Position numbers and translations under genes: made by a program. This document shows, piece by piece, positions 34,501 through 46,700 of a stretch of DNA of 64,000 nucleotides; positions within the stretch are counted from its first letter, which is position 1, and each line of letters begins with the position of its first letter. Source of the stretch: Mesostigma viride. Taxonomy: Eukaryota; Streptophyta; Mesostigmatophyceae; Mesostigmatales; Mesostigmataceae. The notes beneath the pieces are model-generated. The model searched no databases. It was given only the letters and a program-made list of their open reading frames with translations, and was not told where the DNA came from. The stretch spans positions 1,671,192 to 1,735,191 of the forward strand of contig RPFO01000246.1 in NCBI GenBank assembly GCA_009746045.1, given 5' to 3'.

Positions 34501-37500
34501 TCTTGCAAAACACTCGCATGCACCACGACCTGGTGCTTGACGTGTTCCTGCATCCCTCCTGAAGCATAATCCCTCCAATCCACGGGTTCTAACTGCTTGA
34601 TGCGGACACAGGACCGAGAGGCCCTGGAAGAGATACCACAACCACTGCCCTCCCCCCTCCCCGATTCTCGCCATGGGCCTCGATCATCCAGTACTGAAGG
34701 TGGTTGCCAACATGAGGGCACCATGGTTTGCGACAATGCTGAAACATTCCCATCGCCCACGACGCGTCCACATGTGCCAGAATACAGACGCGGACGTAGA
34801 GTACCATCGAAAGCCCTATTTATTGCCGCTCACGCATTATAACCAAAAACTGGCAGGGGGTGGCCACGGATAGAGTACAGCCCTGGGCCTTACAAAACCG
34901 GCACGAGGGGAACATGGATGCAGGAAGCGTGCACATAACGGCGCGTATAGGCTATCGGTGGCACCCGGAAACGACACCAAACAAAATATGCAAAAGGCAC
35001 CGACCCTATGGCATCCCATGGAGACCCCGTCATGCACATAGACTGTCGCCTCGTGACAGCCCTGTGCGCCTTGCACAGGCATGTGATCTTTCCAAGTGGA
35101 ATGGACTTGCGAGGACAACAAGTGAGGGGCCATGTCTGCCCCAGATTGCCCGTAGCAGGCCCTTGCCACACGATGATCAAGGTCACATCCACCGCATGCC
35201 ACACAAGGTGATGATGCGAGGTGGCGGCCCATGCCATTCCATGTCTTGACCACAACTCGACTTTCCTATACCTCCCAAATAACAGGAACATAAAATTCAA
35301 ACACCGACTTGGGCGCCAAAACATGAATGAATAAATATAATGACCACATACGAGCCGTGACTTGAAGATGGCAGGCGGGCGTGCCTCACCAGCTGCAGCG
35401 ACTGCCGGTCAATCAGTTCAAACGCCGAGAGAACCTCGCCCAGGCCCGCACGTGCCGCGTGTAATGCTTGCAGCACGGCGCCATAGGAGGGGCAGGCAAG
35501 AAACGCCACGTTGACGGCGGGGGGGCGGGGGGGGCACAGGATACAGACGCGTGTCACCACCCCCAGCGTGCCTTCTGCGCCTGTTCCGCACAATTGGGGG
35601 AAACAACATGGCCGCATGCCATGACTCCTTGCTTAGTGAGCTAAGTTTCAACTCGGTCCATCGTTATGCAAATTAAGTCAGGTGTTTGTCAGCGCCAGTC
35701 AGTTAAGCGAGTTGGGCAGGCGGGGTCATTCTCTCCATTTCGTGTCGTTAAGAGGTTTAGAGGCAACATTTGGGTAGGCCGATGGCTGGTGACTGGGAGC
35801 AAGTGCGGTTGTGCGTATGGCTGGGGGGACGGGTGGATTAGGAGGGGGAGGCAAAGCTAGGTGTACAACACAGCCCACACACGTTCATGTCAGTGAGCCA
35901 TTCAGCCGTGGTTCCAAGGTAAAACCAGCTAGACAAGGCCGTCAGCATGGTTGTGGAAGTATGTCAGAATATTCTTCCGCCAGGTGCCAAAACATGTCGA
36001 CATAAGTTCCAAAACATGTCGACATCAGTTCCAAAACATGTCGACAAAAGTTCTAAAACATGTCGACAAAAGTTCCAAAACATGTCGACAAAAGTTCCAA
36101 AACATGTCGCTATTCACAAGTGTTCCTACCAGCCCCCCCTCACAACATCGCTGGCTTGTCTGACCAATAAAGTAGCTGGCTGGCTTGTCTCACCTATAAA
36201 TAGCTGCTTCATGTCGTAGCCTGTGTTGTCCTTCCGCAGGGAGCTCAGCATGTCCAGAATTGTGCCGTTTGCCAGCACAACCTCCAGCCCTACAAGCCCA
36301 CGAGCCGTAAGAATTGTGTGACAAGCACGGGTTTAAAAAATCAGCGCCTACCCATGAAGCCAGCAGGAAGTATGTTCCAGGGTGCGGGCAGGGTATTAGG
36401 TACTGGAGACACGAGCTCCCTTTGGATGTGATGCCCAGATGTGCTGGAGGGGCAACGTAGGGCAACGTAGCAACTACGGCTACTCGTTAAGGTGATAACA
36501 GGGAGAGGGACACCCTTACTGTGTCCGGAATTCCAGTCTTCGTCCGGCCTTTTCCAGCGTCTTTTGAACTTTTGAACTGGATAAAAGTTCAGGTTGTGAA
36601 TCTTTACCTCTAATAAAAACCTGGGCGCCCCGTCACCTCACACATCGTCGGACGGGTAGGATAAGATGGGATAAATAAGATAGGGTAGATAAGATAAGAT
36701 AGGATAAATAAGATGGGATGAATAAGATAAGATAGGATTAATAAGATAGGATACATAAGATAAGATAGAATAAATGCCGCGTTGCACCCACCCAACACCG
36801 TCCCGTGCAGGGAGCCGTATCGCAGCAGCCGCACACCGCCCGCGTTGGTGGACACGTTGCCCCCGATCTGGCAGGTGCCCTTGGCACCCAGGTCTAAGGG
36901 CATCATGAACCTGGCGCACGCGGCGCAAGGCAGGCAAGGTATCCCCGCACATCGGGTACAAACGTGCCGGCAGGATGCACAACCACGGGCACGGGGCATG
37001 CAGGTCAGCCATGGAGGAAGGGAACGGTTCAAGCACACAAACACGCAAAAATGCACATGAACACAGATGGTGGTCTTTGCAAGCAAAAGCTGGTCGGTGG
37101 ATCAAAAAAGGCTCCGGGTTCTTGGGTGGGGAGAGGGCCGTAGTATCCCTTCCTGAGTTTGAAGGGGCGCTATCATGGCGCGCTAGCTCAGAACACGTGC
37201 TCTATACAGGGGCGCTATCATGGCGCGCTAGCTCAGAACACGTGCTCTATACAGGGGCGCTAGCATGGCACTAGCTAGCTCAGAACACGTGCTCTATACA
37301 TCGCGAGCACACCACCACCACGTCTAGTGCGGGGTAACATGGCAATGCTAGTGCCATCCTCTGCCACACGCCTGCTGTGACCCGCCCTGCTATCACTGGG
37401 TGGGGGGTCGCCTGCGCGGAGCCTAGAGCTCACCCCTTGGTGGCGGCGAACCGGTCCAGATTCTCAAGAATGGCCCCCGCCCCGCACACGAGCGCCCCGC

Positions 37501-40500
37501 TGTCGACATCCAGCGACTCAACGGCATTCATGTGGGAGAGCGACAGCACGATCTCGTCATGCACCGGCGTGCTGCCGCCCACCAGGCCCGTGTTGCCTCC
37601 CTGGGGCACCACCGCCAGCCTGCCAGGGAGGACAGGGTCACGGCCGCAGCAGGGGATGGTGGGCAGTGGCATGGGGGGTGGTAAAACACACCATTATCAC
37701 GTTATTGCTTAGGCAATTTTTAAGTATTCCTCGCTCGGCAGTGAGGGGTGGAGAGCATGCGGATGGCAGCCGTGCACGGCGCACAGAACTTTACGGCAGC
37801 CCATTGGGCATCGGTTGTGGGCGTTAGGCATGGGTTGTGGGTTAACCCTGGGTATGCCCCTAAAACCCCTCAGGCTCCGGGACAGGCCTTTATTTTCTTT
37901 CAAACCGGCGCCTCTAAGTGTGTTCCAAGCCTATCTGTGGGCTCTGGACCATGGGGCAGCCTTACTGCATCCGCTATGAGTCAGCCATGCTTTGCCCATG
38001 CAGAGAGCCACTCTCTGCTGGGACGCCACCATGAGCTAGCCATTGCTTAGCCATGATCATCTTCCACCCCATGTCCGCAACTTTGCAGGGCTGCTGGAAT
38101 ACATGGTGGTGCAGATGCACCTCAGATGTGCACCCCGAGTAGGTGGCAGTTTACACCCACTACCTGCAGGTTGTCGCCTAGAATGTATCAAAGACCATGT
38201 GCCCCTTCTCAGGGATATGTGTTACATATCCTCACCACGGAGGTATGTTTTTAATTAATTAATTGATTAGGCATCGGGAGCTCTTTACAGTTTACAGTAA
38301 TCCTGCACACCATGCATCGACAGCAAACATGTACGCATCAACCGCCACACCTTGCACTCGCTGATACAATTAGTACCGCATGATGTGCTGCCTCACCAGC
38401 AGCCATCATGGTGATGCGGAGCGTGATTTTAACTGTGGTACAACAGGGGGGACAGGGTGAGGCTGCAAACGTGTGTGCGTGAGGAAGGTTCTACAAGGAA
38501 AGAGCAGGGCGCCATGGTGGAGAGCAGTGGCCAGAAGCGGGGCACAAAACCACCCTTGGGGCGTGCGGCACACAGGAAACTGCATCAAGCAAGGCCAACA
38601 GGATCAGGGTCCAGTGGCACGGAGGAGGGGCTTGTAAACACCCTGGGGTTGGGGTTGGGTGCAAGTTAATACTATCGAGGTATCCCCACGCATCTTGGAT
38701 GAGCCATGCCCCGGCATGCATCCCTCAAGAAGGGAGAGCAGCCACGACCCATAGGCTGCCACAGGGCCGCTTGATGGCAAGTTCCTGTTTGTGACATCGC
38801 CGCAAAAAAGGCATGCCGCACCAATTGTGACCCTTGCGAAAGGTTTGACATTCCTATACGTGAATGAAGAAGCTGCCATCAGCCGGTCTACAACCGGTTA
38901 CAGAGCGCCCCACGAACGTGTTTATGTCACATGGCACGGCCCAATGCCCCGGTGCAAGTTAGAGTGGGTGCTCGTGCGTACCTCCTTTGGTTGCAGTACT
39001 TCAGAACCTCCGCCACCTGTCACGCGCGATTATGAGCATAGGTAAGCGTCAGCATGGTTGAAACATTATCATCACCAAAGCTGCAGCCTGCGTTGCGATT
39101 ACCAGACATAAACGTCGGCATCGTATGGTTGTTTACTATAACAAAGATCCTATGCTTCCTACATCGCTTTCCTGTTGACTGTAACCCAGGTCCTCTTATT
39201 CCTGAATCCTGATCAGTCAGCACAACCGCAGCCAAAATCCAACGCCCAGGAGGCCCTCACTTGGCAATCAAGCCCAGGAGGCTCTCCATGCAGGGAAACA
39301 GCCGTCATAGGCTAGCTTAGCCCTGCTTCACCACGTCCAGTGTTTCTGCTAACGGTCCGAGTCCGGACACTGTGTCCGAATCTCCCGAGGCCGCCGGGCC
39401 ATCTGGACGCAATTGTCCGGAGGCCACGCGGCCGTCCGGACACGTCTGGTAGGTGTCCGGGGGGGCTCGCCACTGACTAGACCGAGTTTTGCAGCCGGCA
39501 GGCAGGAAAGTGGGCCGCTGGCTGCCACCGCGCGGCGTGGCGCCGGGCCCTACGTACGGATTCTAAGCAAGATTCCATGTTGTGCCTCTTGATACCTACG
39601 TTTGTCCCGTAGCGAATTGGTGAATCCTGGGTACCTTCCTTTCTGGGTGTCAGTCCGTAGGCACACTTGTCATGATTTTGTCAGGAGGCACTGGGCAGCC
39701 ATGCGAATGTCATGCCAGCTTTACCCCTTGCACGAAAAAAGGCTGCGAGAAATGGCAGCGACATCGCTAAAGCAAGTCTGATTACGGTGATACTGGGCTC
39801 ATATTGCGCTAGAAAACAGATAGTAAATATTGGGACGTGCATGCTTCTGCAAGCATTTTCAGAAGCTTTTTAGCGACCGGAGGGCAGAGGTGTACCTGAT
39901 AGAACTGGGGACCCCAGGCCGTGCAAGAATTTTACAGGAACTGCGTATCTTTAAGGAAAAGCGAGCAGCTGATTGCATGTTTGCTAACTGGATGATGCTG
40001 ATGGTTAAAGTAACGAAGCTCTCTGCCAGCATGCTAATGCAGAGAAAGAAAAGGAGGCTGTTCGAAGCGATGTTAAAAGCTGTCAACTCCACCCCTGCTG
40101 CCAGTCCGAGAGGTAGTTTAGGATTCCGATGAGGAGGAACGGGGGGGTGCGGCGCTGCGTATTACGAAAACAGCATGGAGCCGCTGTATTCGCAAGGAGG
40201 AATGCTTAGTTGTCTGTGGTAAAAGGGACACGTGCAAAATGTTGGGAGTGAAGTTATAGGAAAGATCCAGGGGCTGTAGGAGTGCGCTGGGCAAGTGGCC
40301 GTCGACGGCTAGGGACAAGGGGCTTCAAAAAGCTTTCACGAATGGATTCGAGGGTTTCAAGGAATGGTATTTTATCGGAGACTGCTCAGCTTTGCTATGA
40401 GTTTGCAGAATCTGTTGCTTTGCTATGCTGTATAACCCCACTTAATTTGTTTCTAAACCATTACTATGTTACGTAATGGATTTACAGTTTGGCCAAGCCG

Positions 40501-41549
40501 ACATCCCACAGTCAGATAGCCCGTTATCTTCCTCATTTTGTCTTGTTGGTGCTTAGTAGGTTTGATGCGAATGGATCCATAATGAATAAACGTGTGTGGT
40601 ACTTTCAGGCTGAGGCTTAAATGCCTAGGGACATCAGCTACCCTTTTTGCCTGGGTTTTCTCACAAGAGGTGCTGCAACCCAATTTTGTAAGAATGCTAC
40701 AGGAAGCATAAAAAACATGATAGAAATCCTATTGCCAATTTTGTTTTGCCCAGAAAAAATTCGCCAGCGTCCGGGGGGGAAGGCCCCCCCCCCCGGCCGC
40801 TTCGCGGCCTCGTCCGGACCGTCCGAATCCTACCCCACCTTAGCAGAAACACTGGTAGAGGTGCACGTCACCTTTACGCCAGCATTCTGTCAAAATGCGG
40901 TATTAGTCATTAAAGCAGGGGGCGAAGGCTTCTCACCGTGAAAAAAAAGCTCCCTGCGAAAGGTCAGAAGATTAACGCAAGCCGACTGTCCGCAGGTGTC
41001 TACTAATCTACGATCACCGAAAAATGACGATGCCAATATCGCCAAGTGAATGGGTAGATATCGTGTCCGCCCACCGCCACTCAACAGCGAGGACCACTGG
41101 CGATATATCCTCGCATCCAAAGCCCCGACGTTTCACTAACCCATGCCACGTGCAATCGAATAGATATCAGCCAGCGTTACCTGCTGCGTTGTTTTCGGCT
41201 TCAGGGCGAGTTTCGAGTAGCCGCGGTACTTCCCCATCCAATCTTCATTAAAAGCAGTTAATTCGTCTTTGTCGACGACAACCCCCGAACAGCCTAGCAA
41301 TCCTTTGAAATAGGACAGGTCGTCGTCCGAGAGCAGTGAAAACATCGCGCTGCGGGCGGTCGCGTGCGACACGCCAGGCACAGAGAAGTCGCGTTTGAAC
41401 ACTTCTGGGATTTGTCTCCATGGATCACGTTTTTGCCTTAAACTGGTCGGCACCGCAGGACTGGGAACACACACCGTTCGGCCGCTCCATTCTGCTAAGA
41501 GGCTATTCCGCAGGCAACGTGCCAAGCATTTCCTTGTATTGGTTCCCAT
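25587..41549 (-). CDS. D2HGDH: D-2-hydroxyglutarate dehydrogenase, mitochondrial FAD enzyme, 12 exons
   Basis: Exons in order (minus strand): 41549-41181, 39016-38982, 37619-37434, 36910-36792, 36289-36194, 35580-35390, 34102-34005, 33535-33427, 32395-32290, 31742-31657, 26388-26263, 25676-25587. All phases fit and the protein is 536 residues. It oxidises D-2-hydroxyglutarate to 2-oxoglutarate. The N-terminus is Arg-rich without acidic residues ([20 protein letters not shown]), fitting a mitochondrial presequence. The FAD-binding loop [12 protein letters not shown] lies at about 140-151. [20 protein letters not shown] and [19 protein letters not shown] follow. [13 protein letters not shown] (444-456) and SAEHG (about 488) carry the metal-binding His/Glu residues of the family. 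The order and sequence match plant D2HGDH throughout and no core residue is missing. All introns are GT-AG except the one after 31657, which begins GCAAGC. That 5,268-bp intron contains the 8-bp satellite; a hAT-like element and a LINE tail sit in other introns. Confidence 0.93.
27459..31572. repeat. 8-bp satellite (CATCCTAT)n, about 4.1 kb, in an intron
   Basis: About 510 tandem units. The order from the left is a few CATCCTAT, about 40 CATCCTGT (to 27786), 4 CATCCTAT, 2 CATCCTGT, about 19 CATCCTGC (to about 27982), then about 449 CATCCTAT copies without a visible variant. The period is 8, so every frame of this strand stays open and reads YHPIILSS; the 1,414-codon frame here is not a gene. 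It lies wholly inside the 31656-26389 intron of D2HGDH. Confidence 0.97.
34322..34412. repeat. Tandem repeat of ACAGCAGTACATAATACAA type
   Basis: About four copies of a 23-bp unit (TACTACAGCAGTACATAATA and three more bases) in the D2HGDH intron between 34103 and 35389. Confidence 0.75.
35988..36110. repeat. 22-bp tandem repeat AGTTCCAAAACATGTCGACA
   Basis: Five to six copies of a 22-bp unit centred on ACATGTCGAC in the D2HGDH intron 35581-36193. Confidence 0.85.
37164..37300. repeat. 45-bp tandem repeat, three copies
   Basis: The unit contains GCGCTATCATGGCGCGCTAG and CTCAGAACACGTGCTCTATA; the third copy is slightly diverged. It lies in the D2HGDH intron between 36911 and 37433. Confidence 0.85.
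37860..38262 (+). mobile_element. LINE family A 3' end inside a D2HGDH intron
   Basis: Contains the hairpin GCAGAGAGCCACTCTCTGC (38000-38018) followed by GGGACGCCA, then GGGATATGTGTTACATATCC (38212), the stem-loop CCTCACCACGGAGG and (TTAA)n. It lies on the strand opposite to the host gene, in the intron 38981-37620. The ORF1 part is missing, so it is a 5'-truncated insertion. Confidence 0.65.
39337..40855. mobile_element. 1.5-kb TIR element with hAT-like ends in a D2HGDH intron
   Basis: CCAGTGTTTCTGCTAA at 39337-39352 is matched exactly in reverse at 40840-40855. GTCCGGAC-rich, GC-rich sequence lies inside both ends (about 39360-39470 and 40765-40830). A clean target duplication was not found. 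A plus-strand frame at 39830-40132 (100 codons) looks protein-like ([16 protein letters not shown]) but matches nothing known to me; the element is probably non-autonomous. Confidence 0.6.
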
Positions 41550-43735
41550 GTCGTCAGGAATACATTAGAACAGGAAATCTTCTCAGCACGCGGAGCCAGC
41601 GCACATAAAACTTAATACCATTGATCTAGAATTGAAAAAGCGAAGTTAGGCTGTTGACGCTGGATTGTGTTGCAATGTCGTCAAGTCATTAACCTGCCCA
41701 AATTCACGCTGGTGCGCTTATGCTCGTGCGCCACACTGATCACAGCATGGTGGTGAAAAGGCATTATGATGGCGTCATGGGTCCGATGGGCTAATGCTGC
41801 ACGTGCCTGGCTGTGGACGAGGGCGTGGCTCCCTACATGCACGAATCTCGGTGTGTAGATCCTTGACCAGAGTACAGAACAGGGTACCGAAGCGGGTTGT
41901 ATCGTGTTTTTCACAGCGTCGCTTGAGAACCTGACACATGGCATTTCCCATCCTACGCATGCAGTTCAGCCAAGCAGGTGTGGGATGACTGGGATCTGAT
42001 GGGATGTTGGTGTACGACAACTTCCGCAAAGTCGCAGTTTTTGACAGCAATTACACCTCGTGACCGAACCAGGAGCCCTAGGCTGGCGGAAGCTCCCAGT
42101 TCACTATTTTGTGGCAAATACACGAAGAAGATCGTACGGTAACCGGACGTCAGAGGCACGCAATCGGACGACGGCCAAGCGTCCCCCCCGCGGAGGTCAT
42201 GTGATCGCGCTGTTATGTGCACGTGAAGGCCGTGGGACCTGGCTAGCAGGGAGCGTGTTTGCCTTGGCGGGTCGATGCCGCCACTTCCGGGTAAGGAGTC
42301 GGTCGATAATAGCTAGTTTGGAATAGCCAGCAGCATTTCCTACGTCCTAGCGCACCATATCTCGGCTGCCTGCAACTCGTTTCTTTTCTCCATAGACGGT
42401 GGCGGATGCTTCGAGTATTGGGTCGCGCACGTGACGAACGGCTCTCTGCTGCGGCTGCCATGGCTATGTGCCGAGATTGACCTTTTAAAGACGGAAGATG
42501 TAAGGATTTGGTGACGTTGTCTAACAGTCGCTCAACTTGTGGCAGTGTTACCGGATGTTTAGGGAGAGCAAGACGCAGGTGCTCTGTACTTCGTAATCCC
42601 GTTCCATCTAACAACTGCAGTTGTATGCGAAAGCGACAGAGGGGAATCCTGTATCAAGCTCGATTATTATGTGCCATCATATGGCACGCAACGTTTGCTC
42701 TTTTGCGCGAGAGACATTCAGTGAGGGTTGGCTGGTGATGCAATACCGGGCTGTAACGGGCTTTCGTCTCACGATTTGTAGCGTTGGCGATGTGGTCATG
42801 CGTGGCTGCTTTCGGGGACATCAAAGATGCCGGGATTTGACTGACGCTGTCAATTCATCTTTTTGGTACTCCAGCTCACGCCCGTGGTGGCCCAAATTCC
42901 AATCTTTCGGGCCGTCACATTTTGGCCGTGACGACTTGACTTGGGGAACCGCGTTGCCATCGGGATGGAACTCCAAGTGTTTTGAAAGGACAGGCTGCGA
43001 AATTAGTTTTTCGTCACGAATGTTGGGCGAGCTGAAAGCTAGGAATGAGGAGAGTCTTCTCAGCATTCAGGCATGGCACAGTGGCCATGCCATGCCCTGT
43101 GGTCGATGGGAAATTCCTTAGGCACTTGATCCTAATTCTTTTCCCCCATTTGGCTTGAGCATTATGCCCTACCATCTGCGTACGAGCGGGAAACGTGCAT
43201 CCCACGCAGGACGTTGTCATCTGGGTTGTGCCAAAATGCACGGGGATACAAGTTGGAGGAATGTCTTGCCTTTCCTTCAACCTGACAGGGGATTTGACGT
43301 CAGCTCCTGTCTGGCTTCCCTGCTCACTGTGTCGCCCCAAGCTGACATCACCGTGACATTATTCGATTCCTCAAGCCTTGTGGCGCCATTCTGCTGTATG
43401 CCCTTACCACATCTCACGGCCTCCCATGCACCTCTTTTTCTCTCCCATCCCATTTCTCCCGTTCGCCTTTTCCCATTCCTTCCTGTCTCTTTCTTATCCT
43501 CCCTCTCTCATCCTTCTCCTTCTAATTCTTTGCCTTCCCATCCCCCTCCTACCACTTTCTCCCCTCCTTCCTCAACACGCTGACCACTCACAGCCAACAC
43601 GAGCACGAGAGCACACGCACTGGCTTCCATCCCCAACGGGCACGCTGATGCAGTCACCGCGCCCATGACTCGCTGGCTGTGCTGTGAAGATACCTCCCAT
43701 TGCTGCGAGCCCAGCGCCACCGCGCAGGCGCTCTG
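41550..43735. other. Divergent intergenic region between D2HGDH and the bHLH gene
   Basis: About 2.2 kb with no supported gene. It should hold both promoters. A pyrimidine-rich tract at about 43430-43575 (CTCCCATCCCATTTCTCC and similar) precedes the first recognised bHLH exon. It could be a promoter element or the polypyrimidine tract of an intron behind an upstream non-coding exon. Plus-strand (42621-43121) and minus-strand (42243-42614) frames here have no recognisable domain. Confidence 0.4.
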
Positions 43736-46700
43736 ATGGCGGGGCGCGCGACGGCTGCCCCAGTATCGCTAGCCCACACCATGTCCTCCCATGCATATGC
43801 TGCCCCCGCGCCAGGGCAGGCACCCCGCGCCGAGGGGCCCCTCATGCCGGGCCCCTTGGGCGCATCTGCGGCCGGCATGAGCGGCATGCCCACGGGGGGT
43901 GGGGGTGGCGGCGGTGTTAGCAACATGAGCGGCGGCAGCAGCGGCAGCGCGCACAAGCGGGCCGTCAGCGCGGGATTATCCGACAAAGGGAGCCCAAAGG
44001 CAGTCAAGCGGAAGAAGTAAGCGGCAAAAGAAGAGGAATTCAAGAAGAGGACATTAAGGCCCGAGAAAGATTAGTCCCCAAACATTCCATCCTGCTTCGC
44101 TTTGTTGTCCAAATAATGTGCTATTCAGCGCCTGCCGTTTGGCAACATTTGACACTTGCTCCTGGCTACCCGCCACCTGGCACTTTGGCTGCTCCCACAT
44201 CGCTCGGGGGCACTGCTTGCTGGGATGCCGATACGCTTTACGCAGAAGATTGCGGCAGTGGCATGCACCACACAGCCATGGATCTGCATACAGCATGGGC
44301 ACACCGCATGAGCATGCCATCCAGGGTTGGCGGGTGGTTGGAGCTAGCGGCCGCATGAGCACGTGGTGGGGGCCACGCCATGTGGGGCATGGGCGCGTGG
44401 TGGGGGCCACGCCGTGGGGGGCGTGCAGTGACTAGGGAATGCATGCCCCGGTGTCATGACGTGTGTAGGGGTCATGACATGGTGCGTAGGACGTCTCACC
44501 TATATCTCATCATACCCTTTGCACAACACAGGACAGTAACGCGGCCGCGCCGTGGGTGTGCTGCATCGACTGCCTGCACATGCTTTGCATGGGTGCATGG
44601 GTGCATGGGTGAAATATGTGTACAATGGCCCATGTGAGGCCAATTTGCCGCTCATCCCTCTGCCCTGGTGCCCTCCCCTCCCCCACGCCCACTTCCCTGG
44701 ATTCGTGTGCTCATCCCTTGCAGGATGGCGGGGGAGTTGAGCAACGAAGGCCCGCGCGTGCCCCCCACCGGCGTGATGCGCAACCCTGAGGGTGGCTCGG
44801 GCGGGTCGTCCGCGGGCAACAGCAACGTGTGGCGCCGCGTGGGCAGCATTACGTACAGCGACGGGGAGCCTTCTGGCCCCGAGAGCCACAGCCAGGGGGC
44901 GCACCACCACCACCCGTCACAAGCGCACAGCGGCCACAACTGGCATCCGCACCATGGGGGCCACCACGGGCGCCCCCACCACGTGGCCGCGCCCGCGTCG
45001 GCTGTATACCACAACAGCGGGGGGCACCATGTGGGCCACCATGGGGGGGGGGAGGGCCACCTCCATCATGCGGCAGCCCAGCGAGACAACTACCGGCCGC
45101 TGCCGGGGATGCCAGGTGGGGGACACCTGCAGGGCATGCCGCATGCGGATGCGCAGGCGGCACTAGGGGGGGGGGTCCCCGCGGGGGTCCGGTCGCGTCC
45201 TCCCCTGGCCAAGGTGGCCCCATCCCGTCCCACATGGGCCCCTATGGCCACGCGGGTGTGGGGGGCGGCTCCCAACACGAGCGCGTGCGGGGGGGCAGCG
45301 GTGCGGGCGCACCCTCTAGGGACGCGCCCGGCCCCGCCCGCTCGTCGGTTCTTGACACCGACCTCAACCTGGGCGTGGCGGGCGGACCGCGCGTGCCCGC
45401 CGTGCGCATGCTGACCCCCGTCACGTCCCCGCCCAATGCTAGCAGCAACAGCGGCGGGCTCAGCGGCGCCGCCGCTGGCTCGGTGCGGGAAAAGGCCTTC
45501 GGCAAAGGGGAGCCGTCGCCAGGGTCCCCAGGGATGATGCACCCTGGCCACTACGAGGAGGCCCGCAAGGCTCATGGGGGGGCGACCATGAGCGGGGCGG
45601 GGGGCGCCGCGCCCGGGGGTGACGTGGGCCCTGGTGGCGGCAGGGGCGCTGCACCCATGCTCATGCCATCTGGCCCGTCATCGCGTGATGTGGACGTGGG
45701 CATGGCCATGGGGCCCATGCCAGGTGTCCGGATGCCAGAAGGGCTGGTGGTCCCCGCGCGCAAGGTGGCCACGGCAACCAAGAGGGCGGGGGGTGGCGGC
45801 TCGACATCATCAGGGGGCGCCATGTCCCCTGGCGGTGCGGGCGGCGCGGGCGACAGCACGGCGGACGCGCGCATGACCGGGGAGAAGAACCGCATGTCAA
45901 GCCACGTGCTCACGGAGCAGAGGCGGCGCAACCGCATCAACGACAGGTATGGGGCATTGTGTGTTGTGTGGGGCTGAAATGTTGGGGGCTGCTTTATTTT
46001 GCGCAGGGTCGTGTGGACAAAGCCTCCTAGGGCACACCTGTCGTTGCCGCTTATGCCTGGCTTGGAGGTTTGGGACACCCGCTGGATTGGATGTATGTGA
46101 CATGCCCACACAACACAGTTCATTTTACCCATGCGACCTCTGGTGGCATTGTCAGTGTGAAGCAGACGTTATCTGCAGCAGGACGCTGTGCGTGGACATT
46201 GCTTGCAATCAAGCAAGGGGGCGCAGGATGCCTGCTTCAGATCGCTGCTTGCATACGCACATTGGGCGCTGGATGCCTGCTTGCGCTTGCAACCGGTACC
46301 ACCAGCGGTGTACGCGTTGCCAGGCTAGCCTGTATGCTTCCGGTGGTCAGGATGCCCAATTTTTTTATTTTTGCCCCAATGAGCTCTACATGTTTGGGTC
46401 CTTGTCCTCGGCTTAGACCGCGTGGCGGCTGCACCTTGTTTGCCCCTACTCCCCCCTTTTCCCTTCCACCCCACCCCACCTCACCCCACCCACCACCACC
46501 ACCACTACCACCACCACCACCACCACCACCACCACCACCACCACCACCACCACCACCACCACCACCACCACACCACCACCACCACCACCACCACCACCAC
46601 CACCACCACCACCACCACCACCACCACCACAACCACCACCACCACCACCACCACCACCACCACCACCACTGTACACCGACAGGTTTGCCACGCTGCGGTC

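Noticed and set aside
35988-36110. CRISPR-like regular repeat
   Set aside because: Units are contiguous tandem copies without unique spacers, in a eukaryotic intron.
42243-43121. Frames of 123 and 166 codons between D2HGDH and the bHLH gene
   Set aside because: No recognisable domain or splice links; more likely promoter and untranslated sequence.
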